This document shows positions 1 through 5,355 of a stretch of DNA of 5,355 nucleotides, piece after piece (positions within the stretch are counted from its first letter, which is position 1; each line of letters opens with the position of its first letter). The notes beneath the pieces were generated by a model. The model was not told the origin of the DNA and did not search any database. It saw nothing but the letters and a program-made list of their open reading frames with translations. Both the position numbers and the translations under genes were made by a program. Source of the stretch: Acidobacteriaceae bacterium. Lineage in GTDB: Bacteria; Acidobacteriota; Terriglobia; Terriglobales; Acidobacteriaceae. The stretch spans positions 1 through 5,355 of the forward strand of contig DAHUZD010000047.1 in NCBI GenBank assembly GCA_027306745.1. Direction: 5' to 3'.

Positions 1-30
1 AGTGACTCATCCAATAAGCTGAGGAGTTAA
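1..30 (+). other. Possible 3' end of an upstream gene (10 codons including stop)
   Basis: Frame 1 is open from the window edge to a TAA at 28-30 and would end in the residues SDSSNKLRS. Its stop overlaps an ATG at 30 (TAATG), so an upstream cistron could be read into the following mini-ORF. Nine codons are too few to show coding, so this is only a possibility. Confidence 0.2.
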
Positions 31-59
31 TGCATCCATGCGAGAAGGATAGAAATTGA
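30..59 (+). CDS. Possible 9-codon leader mini-ORF ahead of the 250-aa gene
   Basis: An ATG at 30 follows a GAGGAG at 21-26 with a short 3-nt spacer. It opens a frame encoding MHPCEKDRN and ends with a TGA at 57-59 that overlaps the ATG of the next gene (TGATG). That arrangement is typical of translational coupling. It has no recognisable attenuator peptide (no run of one amino acid) and could be chance. The downstream gene also has its own AGAAGGA site inside this mini-ORF. Confidence 0.25.
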   Translation: MHPCEKDRN

Positions 60-811
60 TGACGACAGAAGAATTGTTTGCCTTGACGCAAGCCGCACTC
101 GACGAGTTGACGAGAGAAGTGTATGGCCAAGCGTTCGCTACAAAAGAACATGCAGGGGATCAGTCGCAACAATTTGCATGTTTATTGCTCGCTCTCCGCG
201 CTGCATCTCTTTTTCTAGGAGCGGGGCAGATGTTAACCACCTCGACCTTGGACAGCCATGAAGTGCTTGTACGCGCTGAGATCGAAGCTATGTTCTTGCT
301 CGCCGAGTTTCGTTTTGAAGATGACAAAGGTGTCAACGATAAAATTGGTCGCTGGTCCAGCGGGCAAGGCGAGGCGGATACATCTTGGAAGGCGAACCTT
401 TTCAAGATCGAAGATTTTCTAACAAACAAGGGTGTTGTCTTTCAGGGGTTGTCAGAATATTGGAGCGAGTTGAGCGTTGTTACTCATCCTACGTACTATG
501 CTGCGCAGAATTCTTCGACACGCACCACTATATATCTTTCCCTAAACCAAGAAGAAAGTGATGCCCAACTTGTCATCCGCAAGAATAAGCAATTCGCATA
601 TAAGGTGTTACTACTAATACGCTTCGTTCTCTGTGACATATCTGGCTGGATACCGCTCGGTCTTGAACGCAGCAGACAACAGAAAATTCCGTTGTTTATG
701 AAATTGGCTAAGGAAACTCCGGTTGAGGATTTACGCGAACCCATTCCAAACGTACAGCCGCTTCCCGACCATGCCATCCGACAAAAGAAGCAAAAAGGGC
801 CGAAAAAATAA
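59..811 (+). CDS. Uncharacterised, probably alpha-helical 250-aa protein
   Basis: Not recognised with confidence. The ATG at 59 is preferred over the in-frame TTG at 56 because AGAAGGA at 43-49 lies 9 nt upstream of it. The product looks cytosolic: it has no signal peptide and no clear membrane span. The first ~90 residues read as amphipathic helices (LLLALRAASLFLGAG, then HEVLVRAEIEAMFLLAEF). A YWSELSVVTHPTYY segment follows near residue 140, and the tail is strongly basic and lysine-rich (RQKKQKGPKK). The LVRAEIEAMFLL helix and the later LS..THP motif recall helical proteins of the DUF5677/DUF6988 type often found in accessory regions, but that resemblance is weak. No R-x(4-6)-H motif of catalytic HEPN RNases is present. 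Base composition is visibly lower in GC (two sampled 60-bp lines 42-47%) than in the other genes, and codon use is mixed, which suggests later acquisition. It converges on mqnC with 27 bp between stops. Confidence 0.8.
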   Translation: MTTEELFALTQAALDELTREVYGQAFATKEHAGDQSQQFACLLLALRAASLFLGAGQMLTTSTLDSHEVLVRAEIEAMFLLAEFRFEDDKGVNDKIGRWSSGQGEADTSWKANLFKIEDFLTNKGVVFQGLSEYWSELSVVTHPTYYAAQNSSTRTTIYLSLNQEESDAQLVIRKNKQFAYKVLLLIRFVLCDISGWIPLGLERSRQQKIPLFMKLAKETPVEDLREPIPNVQPLPDHAIRQKKQKGPKK

Positions 812-838
812 TTAGATCGTATGGACGACGCCGCATCC

Positions 839-1885
839 CTAATTCAAAAACATGGTTCGGTACAGGGTGTCGCGCTGCACGGGTTTGAAGCCAGCGTCGC
901 GGATGATGCGGCGTAGTTCTTCTTCCGTGGTGCAATTGGAGGTGCCCGCGGCCTTGACCACATTTTCTTCCAGCATCACGCTGCCCACGTCATTGCCACC
1001 GAAGCGCAGCCCGAGTTGCAGCACCTTCAAGCCCTGCGTCACCCAACTGGCCTGCACGTTTTCAATGTTGTCCAGGTAGAGCCGCGCGATGGCCAGCACC
1101 TTCAGATACTCGACCGAGGTGGCCTCTTCCCAGCCGCGCCCGCCGAGCGCCGTATTCTTCGGCTGAAAGCTCCAAGGGATGAAGGCCGTAAAGCCTCCAG
1201 TCTCCTCCTGCAAGCGCCGCACCTGTTCGAAATGGTTGATGCGTTGCTCGAAACTTTCGCCTACGCCAAACATCATCGTCGCCGTGGTGCGCATGCCCAG
1301 CTCGTGCGCGGTGCGATGCACATGCAGCCAATCTTCCGTCTTGCACTTCAGGCGGGCGATGCGATGGCGCACTTCGTCGTCCAGAATTTCTGCGCCGCCG
1401 CCGGGGATCGAGTCCAGCCCGGCATCGCGCAGGCGCAGAATCGTGTCGTGGACAGACAATTCGCTGTACTCGGCGATGGCTAAAATCTCTGATGCAGAAA
1501 GGCAGTGCAGCCAAATCTGCGGAAAGCGTTCTTTGATGCCGCGCAGCAAGCGCTCAAACCAATCGATCTTCAAATCCGGGTGCAGACCGCCCTGCATCAG
1601 CACGCCCGTGCCACCCAACTCCACCGTCTCGCGGATTTTTTCGTAGATCGTTTCAAAGTCGAGGATGTAGCCCTCAGCGGCCATCTTGCCCTTCAGCGGA
1701 CGATAAAAGGCGCAGAAGGTGCAGTACTCCGTGCAGAAGTTGGTGTAGTTAATGTTGCGATCAATGATGTAGGTGACCACGCCTTCCGGGTGCAGCCTGC
1801 GCCGCAGCGCGTCGGCCTCCATGCCCAGGCCGATCAAGTCGTCGGAGTGAAAGGCGTCGAGCGCCTGCTGCCGTGTGATGCCCAT
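839..1885 (-). CDS. mqnC: Cyclic dehypoxanthine futalosine synthase (radical SAM)
   Basis: MqnC cyclises dehypoxanthine futalosine to the cyclic form using a 5'-deoxyadenosyl radical. This is a middle step of the futalosine route to menaquinone in the cytoplasm. The 348-aa protein has the usual family length. The cluster-binding motif CxxxCxxC is at C51, C55 and C58, directly after the family signature YIIDRNINYTN (39-49). MQGGLHPDL (97-105), PGGGAEIL (161-168), TTATMMFG (near 200) and GGFTAFIPWSFQP follow in the family order, with the C-terminal half completing the barrel and quinone-family tail. These favour MqnC over its paralogue MqnE. The ATG at 1885 gives the expected N-terminus (MGITRQQAL) and no earlier start is needed; its Shine-Dalgarno (AAAGAC) is poor. 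No mqnA, mqnB, mqnD or mqnE lies in the window, so the pathway genes are dispersed, at least locally. The transcript end faces the 3' end of the 250-aa gene with no clear terminator between them. Confidence 0.95.
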   Translation of the reverse strand: MGITRQQALDAFHSDDLIGLGMEADALRRRLHPEGVVTYIIDRNINYTNFCTEYCTFCAFYRPLKGKMAAEGYILDFETIYEKIRETVELGGTGVLMQGGLHPDLKIDWFERLLRGIKERFPQIWLHCLSASEILAIAEYSELSVHDTILRLRDAGLDSIPGGGAEILDDEVRHRIARLKCKTEDWLHVHRTAHELGMRTTATMMFGVGESFEQRINHFEQVRRLQEETGGFTAFIPWSFQPKNTALGGRGWEEATSVEYLKVLAIARLYLDNIENVQASWVTQGLKVLQLGLRFGGNDVGSVMLEENVVKAAGTSNCTTEEELRRIIRDAGFKPVQRDTLYRTMFLN

Positions 1886-1934
1886 ACGTCTTTAGTGTAC
1901 TTCGGGAGCGCGCTGGAGGGTATGGCAGACTTGC

Positions 1935-1964
1935 GTTGTAGCGATGCACGGGTGCCCCGTTCAA
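1935..1964 (-). promoter_or_regulatory. Candidate sigma-70-type promoter for mqnC
   Basis: On the minus strand TTGAAC (1964-1959) and TACAAC (1940-1935) are separated by 18 bp, each matching 4 of 6 consensus bases. Transcription would start roughly 40 nt before the mqnC ATG. The -35 box falls in the arm of the 1953-1989 hairpin. It is a motif match only; acidobacterial promoters are poorly defined. Confidence 0.3.
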
Positions 1965-1989
1965 GCCTTCTTTTGGCTTGAGTGGGGTA
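1953..1989 (-). terminator. Strong hairpin after the 63-aa gene (terminator-like, no U tract)
   Basis: TCAAGCC (1961-1967) and GGCTTGA (1975-1981) form a perfect 7-bp stem around a 7-nt loop. The stem extends outward through CCCC (1955-1958) with GGGG (1984-1987). In a plus-strand RNA two G.U pairs join these blocks into a 15-bp stem; in a minus-strand RNA the same positions are A.C mismatches, giving a 2x2 internal loop. It starts 12 nt past the stop of the minus-strand 63-aa gene, the position expected of a terminator separating it from mqnC. No U run follows on either strand, so termination by this hairpin is inference. Confidence 0.45.
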
Positions 1990-2000
1990 GGAATCTGCGC

Positions 2001-2192
2001 TCATTTTTCTTTGTGCAGGGGAATCGCCGCTGGGGATGGATCTGCGCCCTGCGCCGCAGCCTCACGGGCCTTACGAGCGGCGCGCTGCGCTTCGTAGAGT
2101 TCGCGCTTGCGCTTCACCTCGTCCGGGTCAGAGACGCCCAGCACCGTCAACATGCGCCCCAGCCGCAGCAAAAAATTCTTCAACGCTTCCAC
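2001..2192 (-). CDS. Small charged protein, 63 aa, GTG start
   Basis: Function unknown. The start is set by AAGGAG (plus-strand 2199-2204) placed 6 nt before a GTG at 2192-2190, the best Shine-Dalgarno in this region. The frame runs to a TGA at 2003-2001. The N-terminal ~20 residues are hydrophobic and basic (EALKNFLLRLGRMLTVLGV) and could form an amphipathic or membrane-associating helix. SDPDE then leads into a lysine/arginine-rich helix (KRKRELYEAQRAARKAREAA), and the tail is proline- and lysine-containing. There is no enzyme motif and no cysteine. The same frame stays open upstream to 2615, but that part is antisense to the DUF481 gene and lacks such a ribosome site. Composition matches the GC-rich neighbours. 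It is divergent from the DUF481 gene and may share its regulatory region. The good start site and protein-like helix pattern support a real gene. Confidence 0.7.
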   Translation of the reverse strand: MEALKNFLLRLGRMLTVLGVSDPDEVKRKRELYEAQRAARKAREAAAQGADPSPAAIPLHKEK

Positions 2193-2258
2193 ATTTTTCT
2201 CCTTGGAGTGCAACGGCCGCGCCAGCACACGCCCCTGGTTTCCCCCGGAAACCGCCTC

Positions 2259-2281
2259 TCTACATTGTAGAATCTTTCTAC
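2259..2281. promoter_or_regulatory. Operator-like pair of overlapping inverted repeats between divergent genes
   Basis: TCTACA-T-TGTAGA (2259-2271) is a perfect 6-1-6 palindrome. It overlaps a second perfect one, GTAGAA-TCT-TTCTAC (2267-2281), so the half-site TCTAC/GTAGA occurs three times in 23 bp. TACA/TGTA half-sites are typical of BlaI/MecI/CopY winged-helix repressors, although their known operators usually have a longer spacer, so the family assignment is inference. The repeats contain -10-like hexamers in both directions: TAGAAT (2268-2273, plus) toward the DUF481 gene and TACAAT (2269-2264, minus) toward the 63-aa gene. A bound repressor could therefore block both. No convincing -35 box accompanies either. 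Confidence 0.45.
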
Positions 2282-2339
2282 TGGAAACCCATCCCTGCCG
2301 CGCTGCTACTTCATTCAGCGTGGCCCCAAAAAAGGACAC

Positions 2340-3509
2340 ATGAAGACTCCCCTGCACAAACAGCCCCTTCGCTTCTGCCGCATCCTTGGCATGGTTCTGG
2401 CTGCGCTGCTCTGCCTTGGCCCTGCCACGGTTCTGCGCGCCGATGCAGCCGCCAAAACGGCTGCCGCGACCCAGCCCGATGTTCTGGTCTTCTCCAATGG
2501 CGACCGGCTCACCGGCCAGCTCGAAAAGGTGCAGGGCGGCAACATTTTCTTCAAGTCCGACACCGCCGGCGAAGTGCAGGTGGCTCCGGCCAAGATTCGT
2601 CAGTTGGTGGCGCATGAGGACTTTGCCATCATCGAGACCGGAGCAAAGATTCGCCGCAGGCGAGCCAATCCGCAGGTGCCGCGCGGCACGCTAGTAGCCG
2701 ACGCACAGGCCATCACCATGCAGACATCCAGCGGTACTCAAACCGTGTTGTGGAAGAATGTCTCCGTCCTGATTCCCACCAGCGCCTACGTGACCGACGT
2801 GGAGCACTCGCCGAACGTCTTTCATGGCTGGAATGGGACCATCACCGCCGGAGCCAGCACGGTGACCTCCACGCAGAATGAGGTGACCTACAACAGCGCC
2901 ATCACGCTCGGCCGCGCAATTCCCGAGGCTGCTTGGCTGCGACCCAGCTATCGCACGCTGCTCAACTTCTCCAACAGCTACGGAAAAATCACGCAGCCGA
3001 ACACGCCCACGGTCAAGACCAGCATCTTCCACGCCAGCGCGGAACAGGATCAATACTTCTCGCCGCGTTTTTATATGCTGGGCCAAAGCATCTTTGACCA
3101 CAACTTCGCTCAGGGACTCGACCTGCAACAGATGTACGGCGCTGGTTTCGGCTTCACCGCCGTCAAATCCACGCGGCAGGAGTTGGACCTTTCCGGCACG
3201 ACCAACTACACCAAGCAACAATTCCAAGTGTCCTCGTCAAATCTCAACCTGGTCGGTTCCACCTTCAGCAACACGTACACCTACAAGTTTCCGCATGGCG
3301 TGCTGTTCAACGAGGCCGCTTCCATCACTCCGGAGTGGAACAACATGAATGCCTACTCGGCCAACGCCAGCGGAGGCTTGACGCTGCCGGTCTTCAAGAA
3401 GCTGGCCTTCTCCGTGCAGGCCATTGACAGCTATCTGAACAACCCACCCACGGGCTTCCAAGCCAACTCTCTGCAGCTGAACACAGGCCTTACCTACACG
3501 CTGCCGTAG
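2340..3509 (+). CDS. DUF481-type outer-membrane beta-barrel protein
   Basis: Likely an envelope protein of the DUF481 (YdiY-like) family, whose members are predicted outer-membrane barrels of unclear function. A Sec signal peptide covers about residues 1-36: basic MKTPLHKQPLRFCR, a hydrophobic ILGMVLAALLCL core, and a likely ADA/A cleavage. Residues ~48-100 form the small N-terminal module typical of these proteins (VFSNGDRLTGQLEKVQGGNIFFKSD spans the core; note NGDRLTG at 53-59). A basic RRRR patch at 105-108 links to a second short module. From ~163 to the end the sequence alternates hydrophobic and polar residues in aromatic-rich strands such as GWNGTITAGAS and SNTYTYKF, as in a barrel. 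The last strand ends LTYTLP rather than with a terminal aromatic residue, which is atypical for BAM substrates. AAAGGA at 2331-2336 lies only 3 nt before the ATG. The 3' end is followed by a stem-loop terminator. Confidence 0.8.
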   Translation: MKTPLHKQPLRFCRILGMVLAALLCLGPATVLRADAAAKTAAATQPDVLVFSNGDRLTGQLEKVQGGNIFFKSDTAGEVQVAPAKIRQLVAHEDFAIIETGAKIRRRRANPQVPRGTLVADAQAITMQTSSGTQTVLWKNVSVLIPTSAYVTDVEHSPNVFHGWNGTITAGASTVTSTQNEVTYNSAITLGRAIPEAAWLRPSYRTLLNFSNSYGKITQPNTPTVKTSIFHASAEQDQYFSPRFYMLGQSIFDHNFAQGLDLQQMYGAGFGFTAVKSTRQELDLSGTTNYTKQQFQVSSSNLNLVGSTFSNTYTYKFPHGVLFNEAASITPEWNNMNAYSANASGGLTLPVFKKLAFSVQAIDSYLNNPPTGFQANSLQLNTGLTYTLP

Positions 3510-3542
3510 GCCGAACGCCACTGTTCCAGATGCACCTGCTGA

Positions 3543-3580
3543 CAGGTCCGCGAAAATACTTGGCGGACCTGAAACTTTTT
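3543..3580 (+). terminator. Intrinsic terminator-like stem-loop after the DUF481 gene
   Basis: CAGGTCCGC (3543-3551) and GCGGACCTG (3563-3571) are a perfect 9-bp GC-rich inverted repeat around an 11-nt loop. A five-T run at 3576-3580 follows after AAAC. It begins 33 nt past the DUF481 stop, as expected for termination of that transcript. The gap between stem and T run makes it a moderate rather than ideal terminator. Confidence 0.65.
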
Positions 3581-3586
3581 AGACGC

Positions 3587-3615
3587 TTGCCCGATCTACA
3601 TCTCAGCTTCATACT
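3587..3615 (+). promoter_or_regulatory. Candidate promoter for the CE15-like esterase gene
   Basis: TTGCCC (3587-3592) and CATACT (3610-3615) are separated by exactly 17 bp, each matching 4 of 6 sigma-70 consensus bases. The pair lies just past the terminator and would start a transcript about 45 nt before the gene. It is a motif match only, but the preceding terminator implies that the esterase gene needs its own promoter. Confidence 0.35.
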
Positions 3616-3656
3616 GTTTCCGGGCAGCGCTTGGCCTTCCGCTGTGCGCACCTGCC

Positions 3657-3663
3657 TGAGGAG
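3657..3663 (+). promoter_or_regulatory. Shine-Dalgarno fixing the esterase start
   Basis: TGAGGAG ends 5 nt before the ATG at 3669. It is a near-ideal ribosome binding site and selects this start over in-frame codons further in. That start also gives a complete signal peptide. Confidence 0.75.
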
Positions 3664-3668
3664 TCAAC

Positions 3669-5246
3669 ATGCGCCTTTCCTGCATTCATCCGCATTCAGT
3701 CCTGTTGCTTTCCACTGCGATCCTCGCCTGTTCCGCAGCGCCGACTGCCCGGGCGCAAACGGCGCAAAAGAAGTCGGCGTGGCCGCCGCCGGTCACCTTC
3801 ACCGCCGATCAGGACCAGCAAAACATGATGCAGCAGTTAGGCATCCACGCACTGCGCCCCGGCCCCAGCGGCAATGAAAAAGATCCCAACCACGCCAATT
3901 ATGACGAGTCCAAAGCGAATCCTTACCCCAACATTCCCAATGCGCTGACGCTCGACGATGGCCAGAAAGTGACCACGGCCGATCTTTGGTGGAAGGTGCG
4001 GCGTCCGCAGATTGTCCGGGCGTTTGAGCAGAATGTTTATGGAGAAATTCCCAAGAATGTTCCGAAAGTGACGTGGAAGGTGGTTGCGGTGGACCACGAA
4101 TACGTTGGCGGACGGCCCGTGATCGCAAAAAAAATCCTCGGCCCCGTGGACAACTCTGCCTATCCGTTGATCCCGGTCACGATTCGCATGACGCTGGTGA
4201 CGCCAGCCGACGCGAAGAAGCCGGTTCCAGTGCTCATCCTGTTTGGGCGCAGCGCGTTCCCATCTCCCAATGAACCCTCCGCAGATGAGCTGGACCGCAT
4301 CAACGCCGCGCTGAAAGCTTTGCTGGCACGGCAAGACCCATCGCTGCAAAAAGTCTTCGCCGACCATCCGGCCTATGACCTGGCCAAGCCTACGCCCTTC
4401 GTCTTTCCGCAATTCAACGCGGACGGCGACCCGCCGAATACCTGGGAGTTGATCGCAGCGGGCTGGGGCTTTGCTTCGCTGGACCCGACCAGCTATCAGG
4501 CGGACAATGGTGCGGGCCTGACGCGCAGCATCATCGGCCTCACCAACCACGGCCAGCCGCGCACTCCGGCGCAATGGGGCGCGCTGCGCGCCTGGGCCTG
4601 GGGTGCCAGCCGGGCGCTGGATGAGTTGAAGACGGACCCTGCCGTCGATGGCAGCCGCATTGGGATTGAGGGCGTCTCACGCTACGGCAAAGCTGCGCTG
4701 GTCACCATGGCCTTTGACCAGCGCTTTGCCATGGTGCTGGTCGGCTCCTCTGGCAAGGGCGGAGCCACGCTGCTGCGCCGCAATTACGGCGAGGCCGTCG
4801 AGAGTCTCACCGGCGGAGAATATTACTGGATGGCCGGAAATTTTCTGAAATATGGGGCCTCCGACGCGACCTTTGGCAGCAAAAACCCCGGCGATATTCC
4901 TGTGGACTCCAACGAGTTGATCGCTCTTTGTGCGCCGCGTCTCACCTTTATCAGCTATGGCATTCCAGAAAAAGGCGATGCGCACTGGCTCGACCACCAA
5001 GGCAGCTACATGGCCACGGTGGCCGCCAGCCCGGTCTTTACACTGCTCGGGGTGAAAGGCCTGGGCGTCTCTGACGACTACCACACCGCAACCATGCCGC
5101 CCGTCAACCATGGACTGCTCAGCGGCAATCTTGCCTGGCGGCAAGATGATGGCGGCCACACCGACGCGCCCAATATGAAGTACTTCATCCAATGGGCCGA
5201 CCAGCACTTTTACCCCACCGTGCCCGTTGGCCACCCCACACACTAA
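3669..5246 (+). CDS. Secreted CE15-like alpha/beta hydrolase (glucuronoyl esterase family)
   Basis: Family CE15 enzymes cleave esters between lignin alcohols and glucuronic acid on xylan; whether this member does so is inferred. The 525-aa protein has an export signal at residues 1-29 with a likely ARA/Q cleavage. An ILAC box ending at C21 also leaves a lipoprotein reading open. The nucleophile elbow is GVSRYGK (335-341) with S337, the bacterial CE15 form of GxSRxGK. SSGKGGATLLRRNYGE (360-375) follows, as in the family. In fungal and many bacterial members the catalytic acid is a glutamate 23 residues after the serine, in a xESG motif; here that position is S360. The acid is therefore probably supplied later, with E434 or D437 in the IPEKGDAHWLD segment as candidates. 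H497 in DDGGHTDAPN is the likely catalytic histidine. The N-terminal ~100 residues form a lead-in before the hydrolase core. The gene is transcribed alone, between a terminator and a REP-like palindrome. Some databases label such proteins acetylxylan esterase. Confidence 0.8.
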   Translation: MRLSCIHPHSVLLLSTAILACSAAPTARAQTAQKKSAWPPPVTFTADQDQQNMMQQLGIHALRPGPSGNEKDPNHANYDESKANPYPNIPNALTLDDGQKVTTADLWWKVRRPQIVRAFEQNVYGEIPKNVPKVTWKVVAVDHEYVGGRPVIAKKILGPVDNSAYPLIPVTIRMTLVTPADAKKPVPVLILFGRSAFPSPNEPSADELDRINAALKALLARQDPSLQKVFADHPAYDLAKPTPFVFPQFNADGDPPNTWELIAAGWGFASLDPTSYQADNGAGLTRSIIGLTNHGQPRTPAQWGALRAWAWGASRALDELKTDPAVDGSRIGIEGVSRYGKAALVTMAFDQRFAMVLVGSSGKGGATLLRRNYGEAVESLTGGEYYWMAGNFLKYGASDATFGSKNPGDIPVDSNELIALCAPRLTFISYGIPEKGDAHWLDHQGSYMATVAASPVFTLLGVKGLGVSDDYHTATMPPVNHGLLSGNLAWRQDDGGHTDAPNMKYFIQWADQHFYPTVPVGHPTH

Positions 5247-5264
5247 AGCCGCACAGGCGCAAGC

Positions 5265-5305
5265 GTAGGCCGGAGGCGCGCAGCGGAATCGCGCATCTCC
5301 GGCCT
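5265..5305. repeat. REP-like palindrome with GTAG head
   Basis: GTAG (5265-5268) opens an imperfect palindrome. AGGCCGGAG (5267-5275) pairs perfectly with CTCCGGCCT (5297-5305), then GCGCG (5276-5280) with CGCGC (5290-5294). A 2-nt AT bulge lies between the two stem blocks and the loop is 9 nt. A GTAG tetranucleotide beside a bulged GC-rich hairpin in a 3' intergenic position is the defining layout of REP elements, and the start GTAGGCCGGA matches the E. coli type closely. Only one copy is visible, so repetition in the genome is unproven. Without a T run it could still act as a 3' end or bidirectional terminator for the flanking genes. Confidence 0.5.
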
Positions 5306-5321
5306 GGCATCCACAAATACC

Positions 5322-5355
5322 CTAAAACGACAGCGGCTTGCTCAACAGGTCATGC
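5322..5355 (-). CDS. Possible 3' end of a minus-strand gene (partial)
   Basis: Reading leftward, one frame is open from the window edge to a TAG at 5324-5322 and would end in HDLLSKPLSF. The other two minus frames both hit stops within these bases. If real, the gene converges on the esterase gene with the palindrome between them. Ten codons are too few to identify a product. Confidence 0.35.
   Translation of the reverse strand, partial: HDLLSKPLSF

Noticed and set aside
803..828. Possible mqnC terminator: TCGT-ATGG-ACGA (817-828) followed on the minus strand by a T run (808-803).
   Set aside because: The stem is only 4 bp and the T run starts 8 nt away, inside the end of the convergent gene, so it is too weak to call.
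1016..1981. Long plus-strand open frames (155, 155 and 158 codons) opposite mqnC.
   Set aside because: They are antisense to a clear MqnC protein, low in complexity and have no recognisable family; they reflect GC-rich codon bias.
2193..2615. Upstream extension of the 63-aa minus-strand frame to a 204-aa protein.
   Set aside because: The extension is antisense to the signal peptide and N-terminal module of the DUF481 gene, crosses the operator-like region and has no good ribosome site; the GTG at 2192 does.
3530..3877. A 115-codon plus-strand frame overlapping the start of the esterase gene.
   Set aside because: It begins just before the terminator stem-loop, overlaps the esterase signal peptide out of frame and has no protein-like pattern.
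3837..4574. A 245-codon minus-strand open frame, and a similar 188-codon frame at 4677-5243.
   Set aside because: Both are antisense to the esterase, whose frame carries the catalytic motifs and signal peptide; no family resemblance was seen in either.
1..5355. CRISPR array, tRNA, rRNA, insertion sequence ends or attachment sites.
   Set aside because: No regularly spaced repeats, tRNA-like cloverleaf, transposase motif or duplicated target site was seen on reading either strand.

Overview
The window looks like chromosomal DNA of a GC-rich Gram-negative bacterium, most plausibly an Acidobacteriota (Terriglobia-like) genome. The reasons are a futalosine-pathway menaquinone gene (mqnC), a DUF481-type outer-membrane protein and a secreted CE15-like esterase of a type common in plant-polymer-degrading soil bacteria. 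The phylum is inferred from gene content and style; no rRNA or marker gene is present to fix it.

Layout, left to right. An AT-richer gene for an unrecognised, probably alpha-helical 250-aa protein (59-811, +) sits behind a 9-codon mini-ORF whose stop overlaps its start codon. It converges, with only 27 bp between stops, on mqnC (839-1885, -), which encodes the radical-SAM cyclic dehypoxanthine futalosine synthase. The 115-bp gap upstream of mqnC holds a strong hairpin and a candidate promoter. Next comes a 63-aa protein gene with a GTG start and a good ribosome binding site (2001-2192, -). It is divergent from a DUF481 beta-barrel gene (2340-3509, +), and the 147 bp between them contain two overlapping inverted repeats that look like a repressor operator. 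A stem-loop followed by a T run closes the DUF481 gene. A candidate promoter and a strong Shine-Dalgarno then lead into a secreted CE15-like alpha/beta hydrolase (3669-5246, +). Just after its stop is a GTAG-headed imperfect palindrome resembling a REP element, and the last bases may be the 3' end of a further minus-strand gene.

The genes do not form one pathway. mqnC supplies the respiratory quinone, the DUF481 protein belongs to the cell envelope, and the esterase probably acts on extracytoplasmic carbohydrate esters. No complete new system is evident. The parts most worth a second look are non-coding (the REP-like palindrome and the operator-like repeats), the small GTG-start gene, and the substituted canonical acid residue in the CE15-like esterase.
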